This document shows positions 54,958-64,000 of a stretch of 64,000 bases of DNA, in pieces; position 1 is the first letter of the stretch; each line of letters opens with the position of its first letter. The DNA comes from Corynebacterium pseudotuberculosis. Lineage in GTDB: Bacteria; Actinomycetota; Actinomycetes; Mycobacteriales; Mycobacteriaceae. The stretch is from positions 1,240,001 to 1,304,000 of the forward strand of contig NZ_CP021251.1 of NCBI RefSeq assembly GCF_002155265.1, given 5' to 3'. A program made the translations under genes and the position numbers. The notes below the pieces were generated by a model. That model was given only the letters and a program-made list of their open reading frames with translations, ran no database searches and was not told the origin of the DNA.

Positions 54958-55911
54958 ATGTCTGAAAGATCCGACGCAGTCACCGTGGGCTTTGATATTG
55001 GTGGCACTAACATGCGGGCGGCGGCGGTGACTTCGGATGGTCAGATTATTGACTCTATGTCGGTTCCTACGCCATCAACTCCTGAATTACTTGAATCGGG
55101 CATCATCGGGTTGGTGGATAACCTGAAGCAAAAACACGAGGTTTCCGCAGTAGGCCTCGCCGTAGCTGGCTTCTTGGATCCTGATTGTGAGGTCGTTCGT
55201 TTTGCTCCACACCTTCCGTGGAGAGACCGGCATGTCCGTGCAGAACTTTCAGATGCTTTAGGGCTACCTGTCCGGCTTGAGCACGATGCAAATTCTGCTG
55301 CATGGGGAGAATATCGGTTTGGTGCCGCTCAGGGGGCAGATAACTGGGTTCTTTTTGCCGTGGGAACGGGAATTGGTGCAACCCTTATGCATCAAGGAGA
55401 AATTTACCGTGGGGCTTTTGGCACAGCGCCGGAATTCGGGCACCTCACTGTGGTACCAGGGGGACGAACATGTTCCTGCGGTAAACGAGGGTGCCTTGAA
55501 CGCTACTGTTCGGGAACTGCCCTGGAAACTACTGCCCGCGAGATGATCGCGGCGGGCAAAGCAACAGAGTCCGTGCTTATCGACTATCTAGCTGATGGTT
55601 CCCTGAGCGGTAAGCGCATTATGGCCGCAGCTAGCGACGGTGATCAGCTGGCTTGCGCTGTAGTTGAAGATTTTGCGCAATGGATGGGGCGAGCCCTATC
55701 CGTGGTTGCCGATGTCCTTGATCCCGGTCTTATTGTGATTGGTGGGGGCGTATCCACTGCAAGCGCGCTTTATATTGATACTGCTGTGGAGACAATGGCT
55801 GCATCGATGGTGGGGGCAGGATACCGCCCCCTTCCCACAGTTTCGTGTGCGAAGCTAGGCGGAGATGCGGGTATGATCGGGGTATCTGATTTGGCTCGCC
55901 AATTGGTTTGA
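54958..55911 (+). CDS. glk: ROK-family glucokinase
   Basis: 317 aa from ATG 54958. Phosphate-binding VGFDIGGTNMRAAAV, sugar-binding LEHDANSAAWGEYRFG, the second phosphate loop ALGTG-like VLFAVGTGIGATLMHQG, and the ROK zinc site CSCGKRGCLERYCSG are all present, with EFGHLTV. Probably phosphorylates glucose with ATP (or polyphosphate; no clear polyphosphate-binding signature). Short intergenic gaps to pimB (124) and plsC (34). Confidence 0.88.
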   Translation: MSERSDAVTVGFDIGGTNMRAAAVTSDGQIIDSMSVPTPSTPELLESGIIGLVDNLKQKHEVSAVGLAVAGFLDPDCEVVRFAPHLPWRDRHVRAELSDALGLPVRLEHDANSAAWGEYRFGAAQGADNWVLFAVGTGIGATLMHQGEIYRGAFGTAPEFGHLTVVPGGRTCSCGKRGCLERYCSGTALETTAREMIAAGKATESVLIDYLADGSLSGKRIMAAASDGDQLACAVVEDFAQWMGRALSVVADVLDPGLIVIGGGVSTASALYIDTAVETMAASMVGAGYRPLPTVSCAKLGGDAGMIGVSDLARQLV

Positions 55912-55945
55912 TAGCCCTCGCTCTCTGACATTCAAGGATTTCCTG

Positions 55946-56674
55946 ATGCACAACAAGTGGTACTGGACCTTCAAGCACGTCCTGCTGGGTCCTATTCTGC
56001 GCCTATACAATCGACCCGAGATTGAAGGGGTAGATAAAATCCCATCGTCGGGAGCAGTGATTCTCGCATCGAACCATCAGTCGGTTATGGATTCTTTCTA
56101 TTTTCCCTTGGTTTATCGTCGCCAGATCACTTTTCCGGCAAAGAGCGAGTATTTTACTTCCTCGGGGTGCGTCGGTCGGTTACAAAAGTGGTTTTTTACT
56201 TCCGTAGGGCAGGTTCCTATCGATAGAAACTCTCCGACTGCTGCTGCGGAATTGATTAGCACTGCTCGCGAGATTCTGGGGCGGGGAGACGTATTCGGGA
56301 TTTACCCTGAAGGTACGCGTTCGCCCGATGGGAGGGTCTATAAAGGGCGAACAGGGATGGCCCGGATTGCGTTTACCACCAATGATCCAGTGGTGCCCGT
56401 CGCTATGATCGGAAGCCGAGAGGCCAATCCGATCGGGTCGTGGATACCACGTCCTTACAAGGTCCGAATGAAGATAGGCGATCCGATCATTCCTTCTGAA
56501 TTTGCCGAGGAGCGGGGACTAAATCCGGAGTCGCATGAGGCATATCGTGCCCTTACCGATTACGTGATGCATGAGCTTTCACGATTAAGCGGGCAACCCT
56601 ATGTGGATATGTATGCAACGGAAGTGAAAAAATCTCTTGAAGAGGGCAAAGGCTACCCCGAGGGTGCTCAGTAA
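55946..56674 (+). CDS. plsC: 1-acylglycerol-3-phosphate acyltransferase family protein (PlsC)
   Basis: 242 aa. HX4D motif in LASNHQSVMDSFYF, substrate-binding FTSVGQVPIDRN, YPEGTRSPDGRVYKGRTG, and VVPVAMIGSREANPIGSW, in the correct spacing for PlsC. N-terminal hydrophobic/amphipathic region anchors to the membrane. Makes phosphatidic acid or acylates a related lipid. Likely co-transcribed with glk. Confidence 0.9.
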   Translation: MHNKWYWTFKHVLLGPILRLYNRPEIEGVDKIPSSGAVILASNHQSVMDSFYFPLVYRRQITFPAKSEYFTSSGCVGRLQKWFFTSVGQVPIDRNSPTAAAELISTAREILGRGDVFGIYPEGTRSPDGRVYKGRTGMARIAFTTNDPVVPVAMIGSREANPIGSWIPRPYKVRMKIGDPIIPSEFAEERGLNPESHEAYRALTDYVMHELSRLSGQPYVDMYATEVKKSLEEGKGYPEGAQ

Positions 56675-56881
56675 ATTTGGATGCCCTTAGTTTTGGCTGT
56701 TCTGCTGATCAACTAAGATTATGATGCATTTTTCAGGGCTACCTCACGCTAGTTGAGTCCCGGGTTGGTTAATGAGCAAAGCGTAGGACAGCTAATTCTA
56801 AAAAGCGTAGCCGGTCGTGGCCAGCGCTTTGCTTTTTGTAGAGCAAAAACGAGTAAGGCGACAGCCTGTAGAGGGAGCGTA

Positions 56882-58192
56882 ATGGATCGGCGACTAGTAA
56901 AGCCGCGTGTTTTTCGCTTCCCTTCTAGCATGAAAACCCCGAGAAAAAAGAAGATGTGGGCGGAAAAGAGCAAGAGCTTTACCCATAGAATGAGGGTTTT
57001 TCGGCATGAGCGTCTTTTGCCTGGGGCTAACGATGCTGCGACTTTGGAAGAAAAAGCACGCAAAGCGACCAGGCCGCCTCTTGCTATGGACACTGGAGCG
57101 CAGACTTCTTTGGCAATAGCCGTATCAGCGCCTCAGAAGAAACCACGTATGGCGTGGCCTGATTTGGCCAAGGGGCTATCGATCATCGGAGTGGTGCTTC
57201 TCCATATCTGTTTGGCTGTCCCTGATGGCACGTATACGACAGTGGCGCAGGTAAATGAGCTCATCGCACCACTCCGAATGCCATTATTTTTTCTAGTAAG
57301 CGGCTTCTTTTCCATTAAGGTATTTCGTTTTAGCTTTGCGGAGCTATTTGTCCACCGCCTGTGGTTTCTTTTAGTTCCCTACGTGTTATGGACCCCACTG
57401 GAACTATTTGCCAAGCGGATAGAATTTTTTGTGTTTTGGCAGGAGCCTCTCCCGGATCAGGATTTTTATGTGGAGGCTCTGTGGACTTCCGAAAACATGT
57501 ATTGGTTCCTGCACTCCCTGTTCTTCTTTACCATCGCATTGTGGAGCACAAAATTCCTGCATCCTTGGTTGCGTTGGTTTATTCCCCTCGCCATTGTGGT
57601 GTGCGCGCCTATAGCCCCAGAAACTCCTATAACGGAAAAAGTTATTACTTATCTTCCGTGTTTCTTGATAGGCGCTTATGCGCGTCCTTGGATCGAGCGT
57701 TATGCAGAAAATGCCCTTAAACCCATAGAGCTTGCAGTGGCGTGTGGGACGCTGCTCTTGAGCCGCGAGATATCGCATTTACCTGTCTCAGAAGTCTGGG
57801 GTCTCTCCCTTCTTACGCTTACGCATTTATTGCATTTGCCTGCTGCCATATCATTTGCGGTCTTACTCTCTAAAATCTCGCTATTGAGCGAGGGGTTGCA
57901 GTGGATCGGTCGACATACTTTGGTGATCTACCTGAGTCATCCTATTGTTTTGACGCTGCTCTTTGGATATTTCTTTCGTTATCGTGAAGAAGGAATTGAG
58001 CTGTATAGCGATACCATCCTAGGGGCTTCTTGGGCGTGGGTTTTTCTGTGTATCGGTTTTACGATCGTTGGAGCTGCAGCGATGGAACTCTTGTCACGAA
58101 TGCCTCTCATTGGGCGTTCAATCGCTCCACGCGGACTAGTTGCGCGTCGGGAGAGCACGGTAAAGCAGACACCCATAACGGCTAACGCCTAA
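56882..58192 (+). CDS. Acyltransferase family 3 (OafA/fucose-4-O-acetylase type) membrane protein
   Basis: 436 aa from ATG 56882, supported by GAGGGAG; the frame opens at 56753 without a ribosome site. About 90 soluble residues, basic at the start, then ten membrane spans. The active His region is KPRMAWPDLAKGLSIIGVVL with LLHICL, and RMPLFFLVSGFF follows, both typical. The cytoplasmic N-terminal extension is unusual in length and could be a start-choice artefact (other ATGs at 56932, 57085). Donor and acceptor unknown; wall polysaccharide or lipid modification is plausible. Confidence 0.8.
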   Translation: MDRRLVKPRVFRFPSSMKTPRKKKMWAEKSKSFTHRMRVFRHERLLPGANDAATLEEKARKATRPPLAMDTGAQTSLAIAVSAPQKKPRMAWPDLAKGLSIIGVVLLHICLAVPDGTYTTVAQVNELIAPLRMPLFFLVSGFFSIKVFRFSFAELFVHRLWFLLVPYVLWTPLELFAKRIEFFVFWQEPLPDQDFYVEALWTSENMYWFLHSLFFFTIALWSTKFLHPWLRWFIPLAIVVCAPIAPETPITEKVITYLPCFLIGAYARPWIERYAENALKPIELAVACGTLLLSREISHLPVSEVWGLSLLTLTHLLHLPAAISFAVLLSKISLLSEGLQWIGRHTLVIYLSHPIVLTLLFGYFFRYREEGIELYSDTILGASWAWVFLCIGFTIVGAAAMELLSRMPLIGRSIAPRGLVARRESTVKQTPITANA

Positions 58193-58319
58193 AGTCAGGG
58201 GCGATGCACGGCTGGTGCATAGTGGTTTATTACTGTGGTGGTGAGTTGACAGACAATGCGCGTTGAGGCTTTTCCTCTTTGATGCGTATTACAAAACTAT
58301 CGCAGTGAGGCAAGGTCGG

Positions 58320-58823
58320 ATGAGGTATTTTTATGACACCGAGTTCATCGAAGACGGCCGTAGTATCGAACTTGTCTCGATTGGCATCGTTGCAGAGGAT
58401 GGGCGAGAGTACTACGCGGTGTCCACCGATGCTGATCATTCCAAGGCAGGGAAATGGGTTCGAGAGAACGTTTTAGACAAACTGCCAAACCCGTCGAGTA
58501 AACTATGGAAAACTAACGCTCAGATTCGTGATGAGATCATAGATTTTCTTTCGGCCGAAGATTCGCAACCTGAATTATGGGCGTGGGTAGGTGGCTATGA
58601 TCATGTGGTACTCGCTCAGCTATGGGGCGATATGACGGGGCTACCACGAAAGATCCCCCGTTTTACGCATGAATTGAAACAATATTGGGAATTTGCTGGG
58701 CGGCCTGCGTTGCCTAAAGCTCCCAGCGGCAATCATGATGCTCTTGTTGATGCACGGCATAACCTGCAGAAATTCAAGGTGTGTGCAATACGTTTACCGA
58801 TTGATAAAAAGAATCGAGTATAA
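58320..58823 (+). CDS. 3'-exoribonuclease-like protein (DEDDh fold, polyadenylate-specific AS type)
   Basis: 167 aa from ATG 58320. YFYDTEFIEDGRSIELVSIG gives the DE pair of DEDD exonucleases, LWAWVGGYDHVVLAQLWGDM the second Asp, and GNHDALVDARHNL the final H-x4-D. This short family is conserved in actinobacteria next to the class II DAHP synthase gene; E. coli-type RNase T relatives trim RNA ends. The upstream part of the open frame (58263-58319) lacks support. Confidence 0.85.
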   Translation: MRYFYDTEFIEDGRSIELVSIGIVAEDGREYYAVSTDADHSKAGKWVRENVLDKLPNPSSKLWKTNAQIRDEIIDFLSAEDSQPELWAWVGGYDHVVLAQLWGDMTGLPRKIPRFTHELKQYWEFAGRPALPKAPSGNHDALVDARHNLQKFKVCAIRLPIDKKNRV

Positions 58824-58930
58824 AACGCTTCATTTTGGACTTGTTTGAAGCTTTGATGGGGTAGAATTTCTGCATAAAATTCTCAAAGATAGAATTTTAT
58901 GTTTTGCCGACGCGCTGATTTTAGCGGTGA

Positions 58931-60337
<1,407 letters not shown>

Positions 60338-60381
60338 AACGTGTGCGTACTGAACGCACAGGCACAGCTGTTATGACATAG

Positions 60382-60429
60382 AAAACGTCTCGCTTCCTTG
60401 AAAAGCTTTTCAAGGAAGCGAGACGTTTT
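60382..60429. terminator. Perfect bidirectional terminator between DAHP synthase and pknL
   Basis: AAAACGTCTCGCTTCCTTG (60382-60400) pairs with CAAGGAAGCGAGACGTTTT (60411-60429), loop AAAAGCTTTT which can itself pair; T-run both ways. Confidence 0.9.
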
Positions 60430-60435
60430 TCCCCA

Positions 60436-62702
60436 CTAAAAACCTATTGTGCGTAGCTTGATTTCCGTTCCAGGAACCTCTCGGCCTCCCGTAGGAGATT
60501 GCCAGTAGACGCGAGATGAAGGTTTCTTGGCTCCGGTGCCTTTGACCGTAAATCCGGCTTCTTCCAGGATTTTTTGGCCTCGGAGTATTTCTTTCCAACG
60601 ACGGAAGGAACATTAACCTCACCGGCGAGAACAAGATCCACACTCGTGAGGGCAGAATCAATGAGGCTGCCGGAAGGCGGCGTAATGGAAGTAACTTCAT
60701 CTGCAGAGCTGCCGGTTTCAGAATCAGACCGAGTAACGCTGTTTACTCTGATTCCTGCAGCAGCTAGTTCGCTGATGGCTTCTTGCTTAGATTTGCCGCG
60801 CACATCAGGTATTTCCACGGCAGTGGAAACTCTGAGGGTGACAGTAGTACCACGCGGTAGGGTGGTGCCGGCCTCTGGCAGCGTACCAATGGCGTCTCCG
60901 CCGCGTATTTCTGGATTAAATTCCTCGGTGATGTTTACTTTGAGGCCAAGTTTTTCCAACTGCTCGCGCGCTGATTGTTCAGACATTTCTGCGACATGAG
61001 GAACATTGACTGGGGCAGGACCTCGGGATAACGCAACGGCTACTTCTGAGCCGACACGAACTGTTGTCCCTGGTTCTGGCTTTAAAGAAACGACTTTTCC
61101 TTCCGGAACATCATCAGAATATTCTGATGGAGCTTCTGCGTAGGACAAGGAACGATCCTCTAACAGCGCACGGACTTCCGCAGTATCATGACTGCTGGGG
61201 ATAGATGGCACAGTAGGTTTTCCCTGCGATACCAAGAGCGTAATCTCGTCGCCTCTTACCGCTCTATGGCCAACCTCTGGAATAGCTCCCGCGATTAAAT
61301 CAGCTGGAATGTCATCGCTATAAATGGGGGAGGTGGTTGTGCTAAAACCAGCATCCTGCGCTAACGCAGTTGCCTCTATCTGACTCATTCCGAGCACTTG
61401 GGGAACTTCTCCATATCGTCCCGACCCAAACCACCAAGCACCGACAGCCACAGATGCCGTTACTACCAGAACAAGAACAATCCAAATGATAAAACTTGTC
61501 CTTGACCTGTTGGTTATTGGGGGCTCCGCTGGCAGCTCTTCTGCTGTCTCCGGTGGAATAGTCTCAGGAAGCGCAGGGGAGGATGTGGCATAAGGATCCG
61601 GTGTAATACTAGGCGCGGGATGGGCAGTATCGGCTAAAGCTTCGTGGGGAAAGATCTGCGTTTCTGAAGCCGGAAAGACAGATGTTTCATGCGTAACCGG
61701 ATATTGCGAGTCAGGGGATAGCCCTTGGTCCGGGGAAGACGGGATAAGTTCGGTTGCGTCCCTGGGGATGTCTGTGGTGAGTAGATCGGTAGCGCTAAGT
61801 GCTTGATTGATGTTTTCGGAGGCACGGTGGGCCGCTGCATTAGCGGGAACAGGTACTTTGAACGTCGGAAGCTGGAGCTCGTTAGTAACGTCGTCTAATG
61901 CAGTGAGAAACTCGTTAGCATCGGTAAAACGATCGTGCGGGCTGAGGGTTGTTGCTGAGGCCACGAGGGCGTCGAAAAGCGGAGGAATGCCGTCAATGGC
62001 ATCGCTTGGCGCGGGAACAGTGCGATCGAGACGCGAGTAGGCATGGGCGATTTGTGTGTCGCCGCTAAAAGGCGTTGTGCCAGTGAGCAATTCATAGAGC
62101 AGAATACCGGCTGAATATACGTCGCTGGCGGGTCCGATATCATCACCAGAAACTTGTTCAGGGGATAAATAGGAGACCGTGCCGATGATGTTTGCAGAGG
62201 TTGCTTGGCTTGCCGACGCCGCACGGACAAGCCCAAAATCTGCAAGTTTTACCTGATGATCGCCATTGATAAGAACATTGTCTGGTTTGATATCCCGATG
62301 CACCATCCCTGCATTGTGAGCAACCGATAAACCGGTAAGTACAGAATGCATGACGGCCGCAGCCGCGTGGGGAGGCATGGGGCCGCGTTCTGCGAGCAAC
62401 TCGCGTAGAGTACCCCCCGTTATTAGCTCCATGATCAAAAAGACTTGATCTCCATCGGAGGAAAAGTCGTATACCCCGACTAAGCATGGGTGAGAAAGCT
62501 GCGCCATAGAGCGTGCTTCACGCTGGAAGCGTTGGCGGAACACAGGATCGTCGATATATCGAGCATCCATCACTTTTGCAGCGACATGGCGCTCTAAACG
62601 CAGGTCTAAACAGCGATAAACTGTGGACATGCCGCCGCGCGCAATGGGGGCTTCAATGCGGTATCGGTTCTCCAGAACATCGCCTACTATCAACTCTGCC
62701 AT
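60436..62702 (-). CDS. pknL: Serine/threonine protein kinase PknL with C-terminal PASTA repeats (frame break near the end)
   Basis: ATG 62702. Kinase domain 1-275: Gly-rich loop ARGGMSTVY, Lys43 in VAAKVMD, catalytic HRDIKPDN (135-142), DFG 155-157, and an activation loop with Thr. Then a Pro/Ser/Thr-rich juxtamembrane linker, one span (SFIIWIVLVLVVTASVAVGA), and about five PASTA repeats outside. As written the last repeat is disrupted: the frame runs into an unrelated tail ending at 60444. One extra T in the T6 run 60570-60575 restores AKKILEEAGFTVKGTGAKK and PTGGREVPGTEIKLRTIGF, stop at 60436-60438, about 755 aa. The coordinates given are for the corrected gene. It faces the Rv2175c homologue, a known PknL substrate in M. 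tuberculosis. Confidence 0.9.
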
Positions 62703-62792
62703 GTTAAACAGTATGGACGACTTGTGCCTGCCTTTGCTAACTCGCCGCACTATTTATCGCGCAGTTCTAGCAGACAAGCTAGATTAACAAGG

Positions 62793-63161
62793 GTGAGTAA
62801 CAACAACGTGTCACGTAGCGCATTGCCGGAAAACGAGTCCCTTCTTACCGTCCCTGATTATGCGGAGCGTGTGGGGCTTCCCGTAACTAGAGTTTTTGAC
62901 CTTCTCGGTGAGCACAAGCTCATCTGTGTTCATGACAATGGCGTACGCAAGATTCCCGAGGCTTTTCTATCTGTAAAAGGAACCACCAATAAGTTTGTCC
63001 CTGGAGTCATCGCGTTGCTTTCCGACGGCGGTTTTACCGATGAGGAAATCTTCCACTACCTCTTTACAGAGGATGAAAGTTTGCCAGGACGGCCTGTCGA
63101 CGCCCTCCACGGACACCTTGCCCGCGAGGTTATGCGCCGAGCACAGGCAGCAGCATTTTAA
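62793..63161 (+). CDS. Rv2175c-family DNA-binding protein
   Basis: 122 aa from GTG 62793. A winged-helix-like N-terminal half (SLLTVPDYAERVGLPVTRVF, DLLGEHKLICVHDNGVRKIP) and a helical C-terminal half with FVPGVIALLSDGGFTDEEIF and GRPVDALHGHLAREVMRRAQ. In M. tuberculosis Rv2175c binds DNA and is phosphorylated by PknL; here too the genes are divergent with starts about 90 bases apart, so the partnership appears conserved. Stop is 4 bases into the end of mptA. Confidence 0.88.
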   Translation: MSNNNVSRSALPENESLLTVPDYAERVGLPVTRVFDLLGEHKLICVHDNGVRKIPEAFLSVKGTTNKFVPGVIALLSDGGFTDEEIFHYLFTEDESLPGRPVDALHGHLAREVMRRAQAAAF

Positions 63162-64000
63162 GAACTTTCAGGGCTAAGCGTGCCCTCAGCGGAGGCTTCA
63201 AAAATTGAGCGAGTCATCCACCAGCCTGCGATTACCGTGGCTACCATCCACACGGGATTGTAAAGCTGGTGGTTTCCGCTTCCTGTGAATGCCATTGCCA
63301 CGACGATAGAACCTCCCACTGTTATCTTCTTTAACCACAGCGGCGGCGTGAAAGTACCGATGAGGGAAATCACACTTGCGTAGTACCAGGGGAGGGTTAC
63401 GGCGTTGAAAAAGAATGTAACGGCGTAGGCAGCGGCTGTGCCTCGGATGGCGTCGCGGTGATTCTTCCGGAATACCCACCAACAAATAACAAGTCCCAGA
63501 GCCATGAGCACCATGGACAGTATGCGTAACACACCCACCACGGTATTGAAGGGGAATGGTTCAATCCAGAGGCTTCCCACACTAGAAATCACAGTGGCTA
63601 CGAGGGAGGGGAAAGCGAGTGGGTTAATAACCTTAGTGTTGCCGCTAAGCGCCGCGATCCAGCCCCAGGAGGCTCCTGATGCCCAGGTTATTGCGGCTAA
63701 GACAGCGAGAGTCTCTATCGCTCCTACAATTCCGGCTGCGAGGAAAACGCGCGTTTTCTTTTTCCATGATCCGGGAACATGTGCAACTGCTATCCATACG
63801 ACGAAGGGAAGTGCAAGCGCGGCAGTAGCCTTTAAAGACATGGCGATTGCGATGATAGCGATGGCGCAGAAATAATTGAATACGGATTTACGCAATGCCA
63901 GCACTAGGCCTATGCTCACCAAGCCCACCATGACGGACTCATTGTGCATGCCGCCGATGAGATGAAAAACCATAACGGGGTTAGCCACACCTAGCCATTG
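63158..64000 (-). CDS. mptA: Alpha-(1->6)-mannopyranosyltransferase MptA-like, 5' end outside window
   Basis: The last 281 codons are visible; the frame is open to the window edge. Membrane GT-C glycosyltransferase with at least seven spans here. NPVMVFHLIGGMHNESVMVGL is the conserved loop of MptA/MptB-type polyprenyl-phosphate-mannose transferases, and SLKATAALALPFVVWIA, SLWIEPFPFNTV and FFFNAVTLPWYYASVISLIG follow. Builds the mannan backbone of lipomannan, linking it to PimB' 9 kb away. MptA is preferred over MptB from the Rv2174-Rv2175c-Rv2176 order in mycobacteria. Convergent with and overlapping the Rv2175c-like stop. Confidence 0.85.
   Translation of the reverse strand, partial: QWLGVANPVMVFHLIGGMHNESVMVGLVSIGLVLALRKSVFNYFCAIAIIAIAMSLKATAALALPFVVWIAVAHVPGSWKKKTRVFLAAGIVGAIETLAVLAAITWASGASWGWIAALSGNTKVINPLAFPSLVATVISSVGSLWIEPFPFNTVVGVLRILSMVLMALGLVICWWVFRKNHRDAIRGTAAAYAVTFFFNAVTLPWYYASVISLIGTFTPPLWLKKITVGGSIVVAMAFTGSGNHQLYNPVWMVATVIAGWWMTRSIFEASAEGTLSPESS

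Overview
The window looks like a chromosomal segment of a Corynebacterium from the diphtheriae / ulcerans / pseudotuberculosis group. The basis is gene content and order: an HtaA-type haemin-binding gene behind a DtxR-like box, the ltsA - ctaC - ctaF - ctaE - qcrCAB respiratory block followed by two NlpC/P60 genes and pimB', class II DAHP synthase, and pknL facing an Rv2175c-type gene beside an MptA-type mannosyltransferase. Species is not resolved by reading alone.

Layout. 1-1985: haem/haemoglobin-binding surface proteins (ChtA/ChtC-like tail, then a ChtB/HtaB-like gene) closed by a strong terminator. 2284-4385: a two-gene FtsX-type ABC exporter. 4386-6705: a decayed strip with an IS3-like transposase remnant, a small ORF that has lost its start, and a multiply broken type I hsdM. 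6891-17896: a visibly GC-richer defence operon, all on the minus strand. In transcription order it encodes an ABC-three-component (ABC-3C) effector, its small middle component, a DUF2326 SMC-like ATPase (now in two reading frames), an XRE regulator, a type III methyltransferase (Mod), a type III restriction subunit (Res), an OLD-family ATPase/Toprim nuclease and a UvrD-like helicase; the last two form a Gabija-like pair. Almost every junction is a 4-nt ATGA overlap. 18306-21920: a decaying phage-type replication module (sigma-like protein, two small proteins, DUF2800, DUF2815, and a scar joining a DNA polymerase start to a DUF4406 end).

22274-44024 is core chromosome: glnA, RDD protein, DUF4191, lipA, lipB, a VOC protein, gcvH-gcvT-gcvP, dihydrolipoamide acyltransferase, a small conserved protein, pepA, ilvE, cobS-cobT-cobU, DUF3043, erpA-like and ltsA. 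44538-51067 carries cytochrome c oxidase subunits II, IV and III and the bc1 complex (qcrC-qcrA-qcrB). 51837-64000 is envelope and aromatic metabolism: two NlpC/P60 hydrolases, pimB', a ROK glucokinase, plsC-type acyltransferase, a multi-span acyltransferase, a 3'-exoribonuclease-like protein, DAHP synthase, pknL, the Rv2175c homologue and a partial mptA.

How parts fit: lipB/lipA make the lipoyl group used by GcvH and by the E2 acyltransferase nearby. The cta and qcr genes build the bc1-aa3 supercomplex. PimB' and MptA act in PIM/lipomannan synthesis. The defence genes are packed as one transcription unit, an unusual union of three defence types. Eight of the reading-frame breaks outside the truly dead hsdM look like one base missing from a short homopolymer or doublet, including one in the core gene pknL. 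Either this sequence under-calls homopolymers, or the same small lesion has recurred; the answer decides whether the defence operon is intact.
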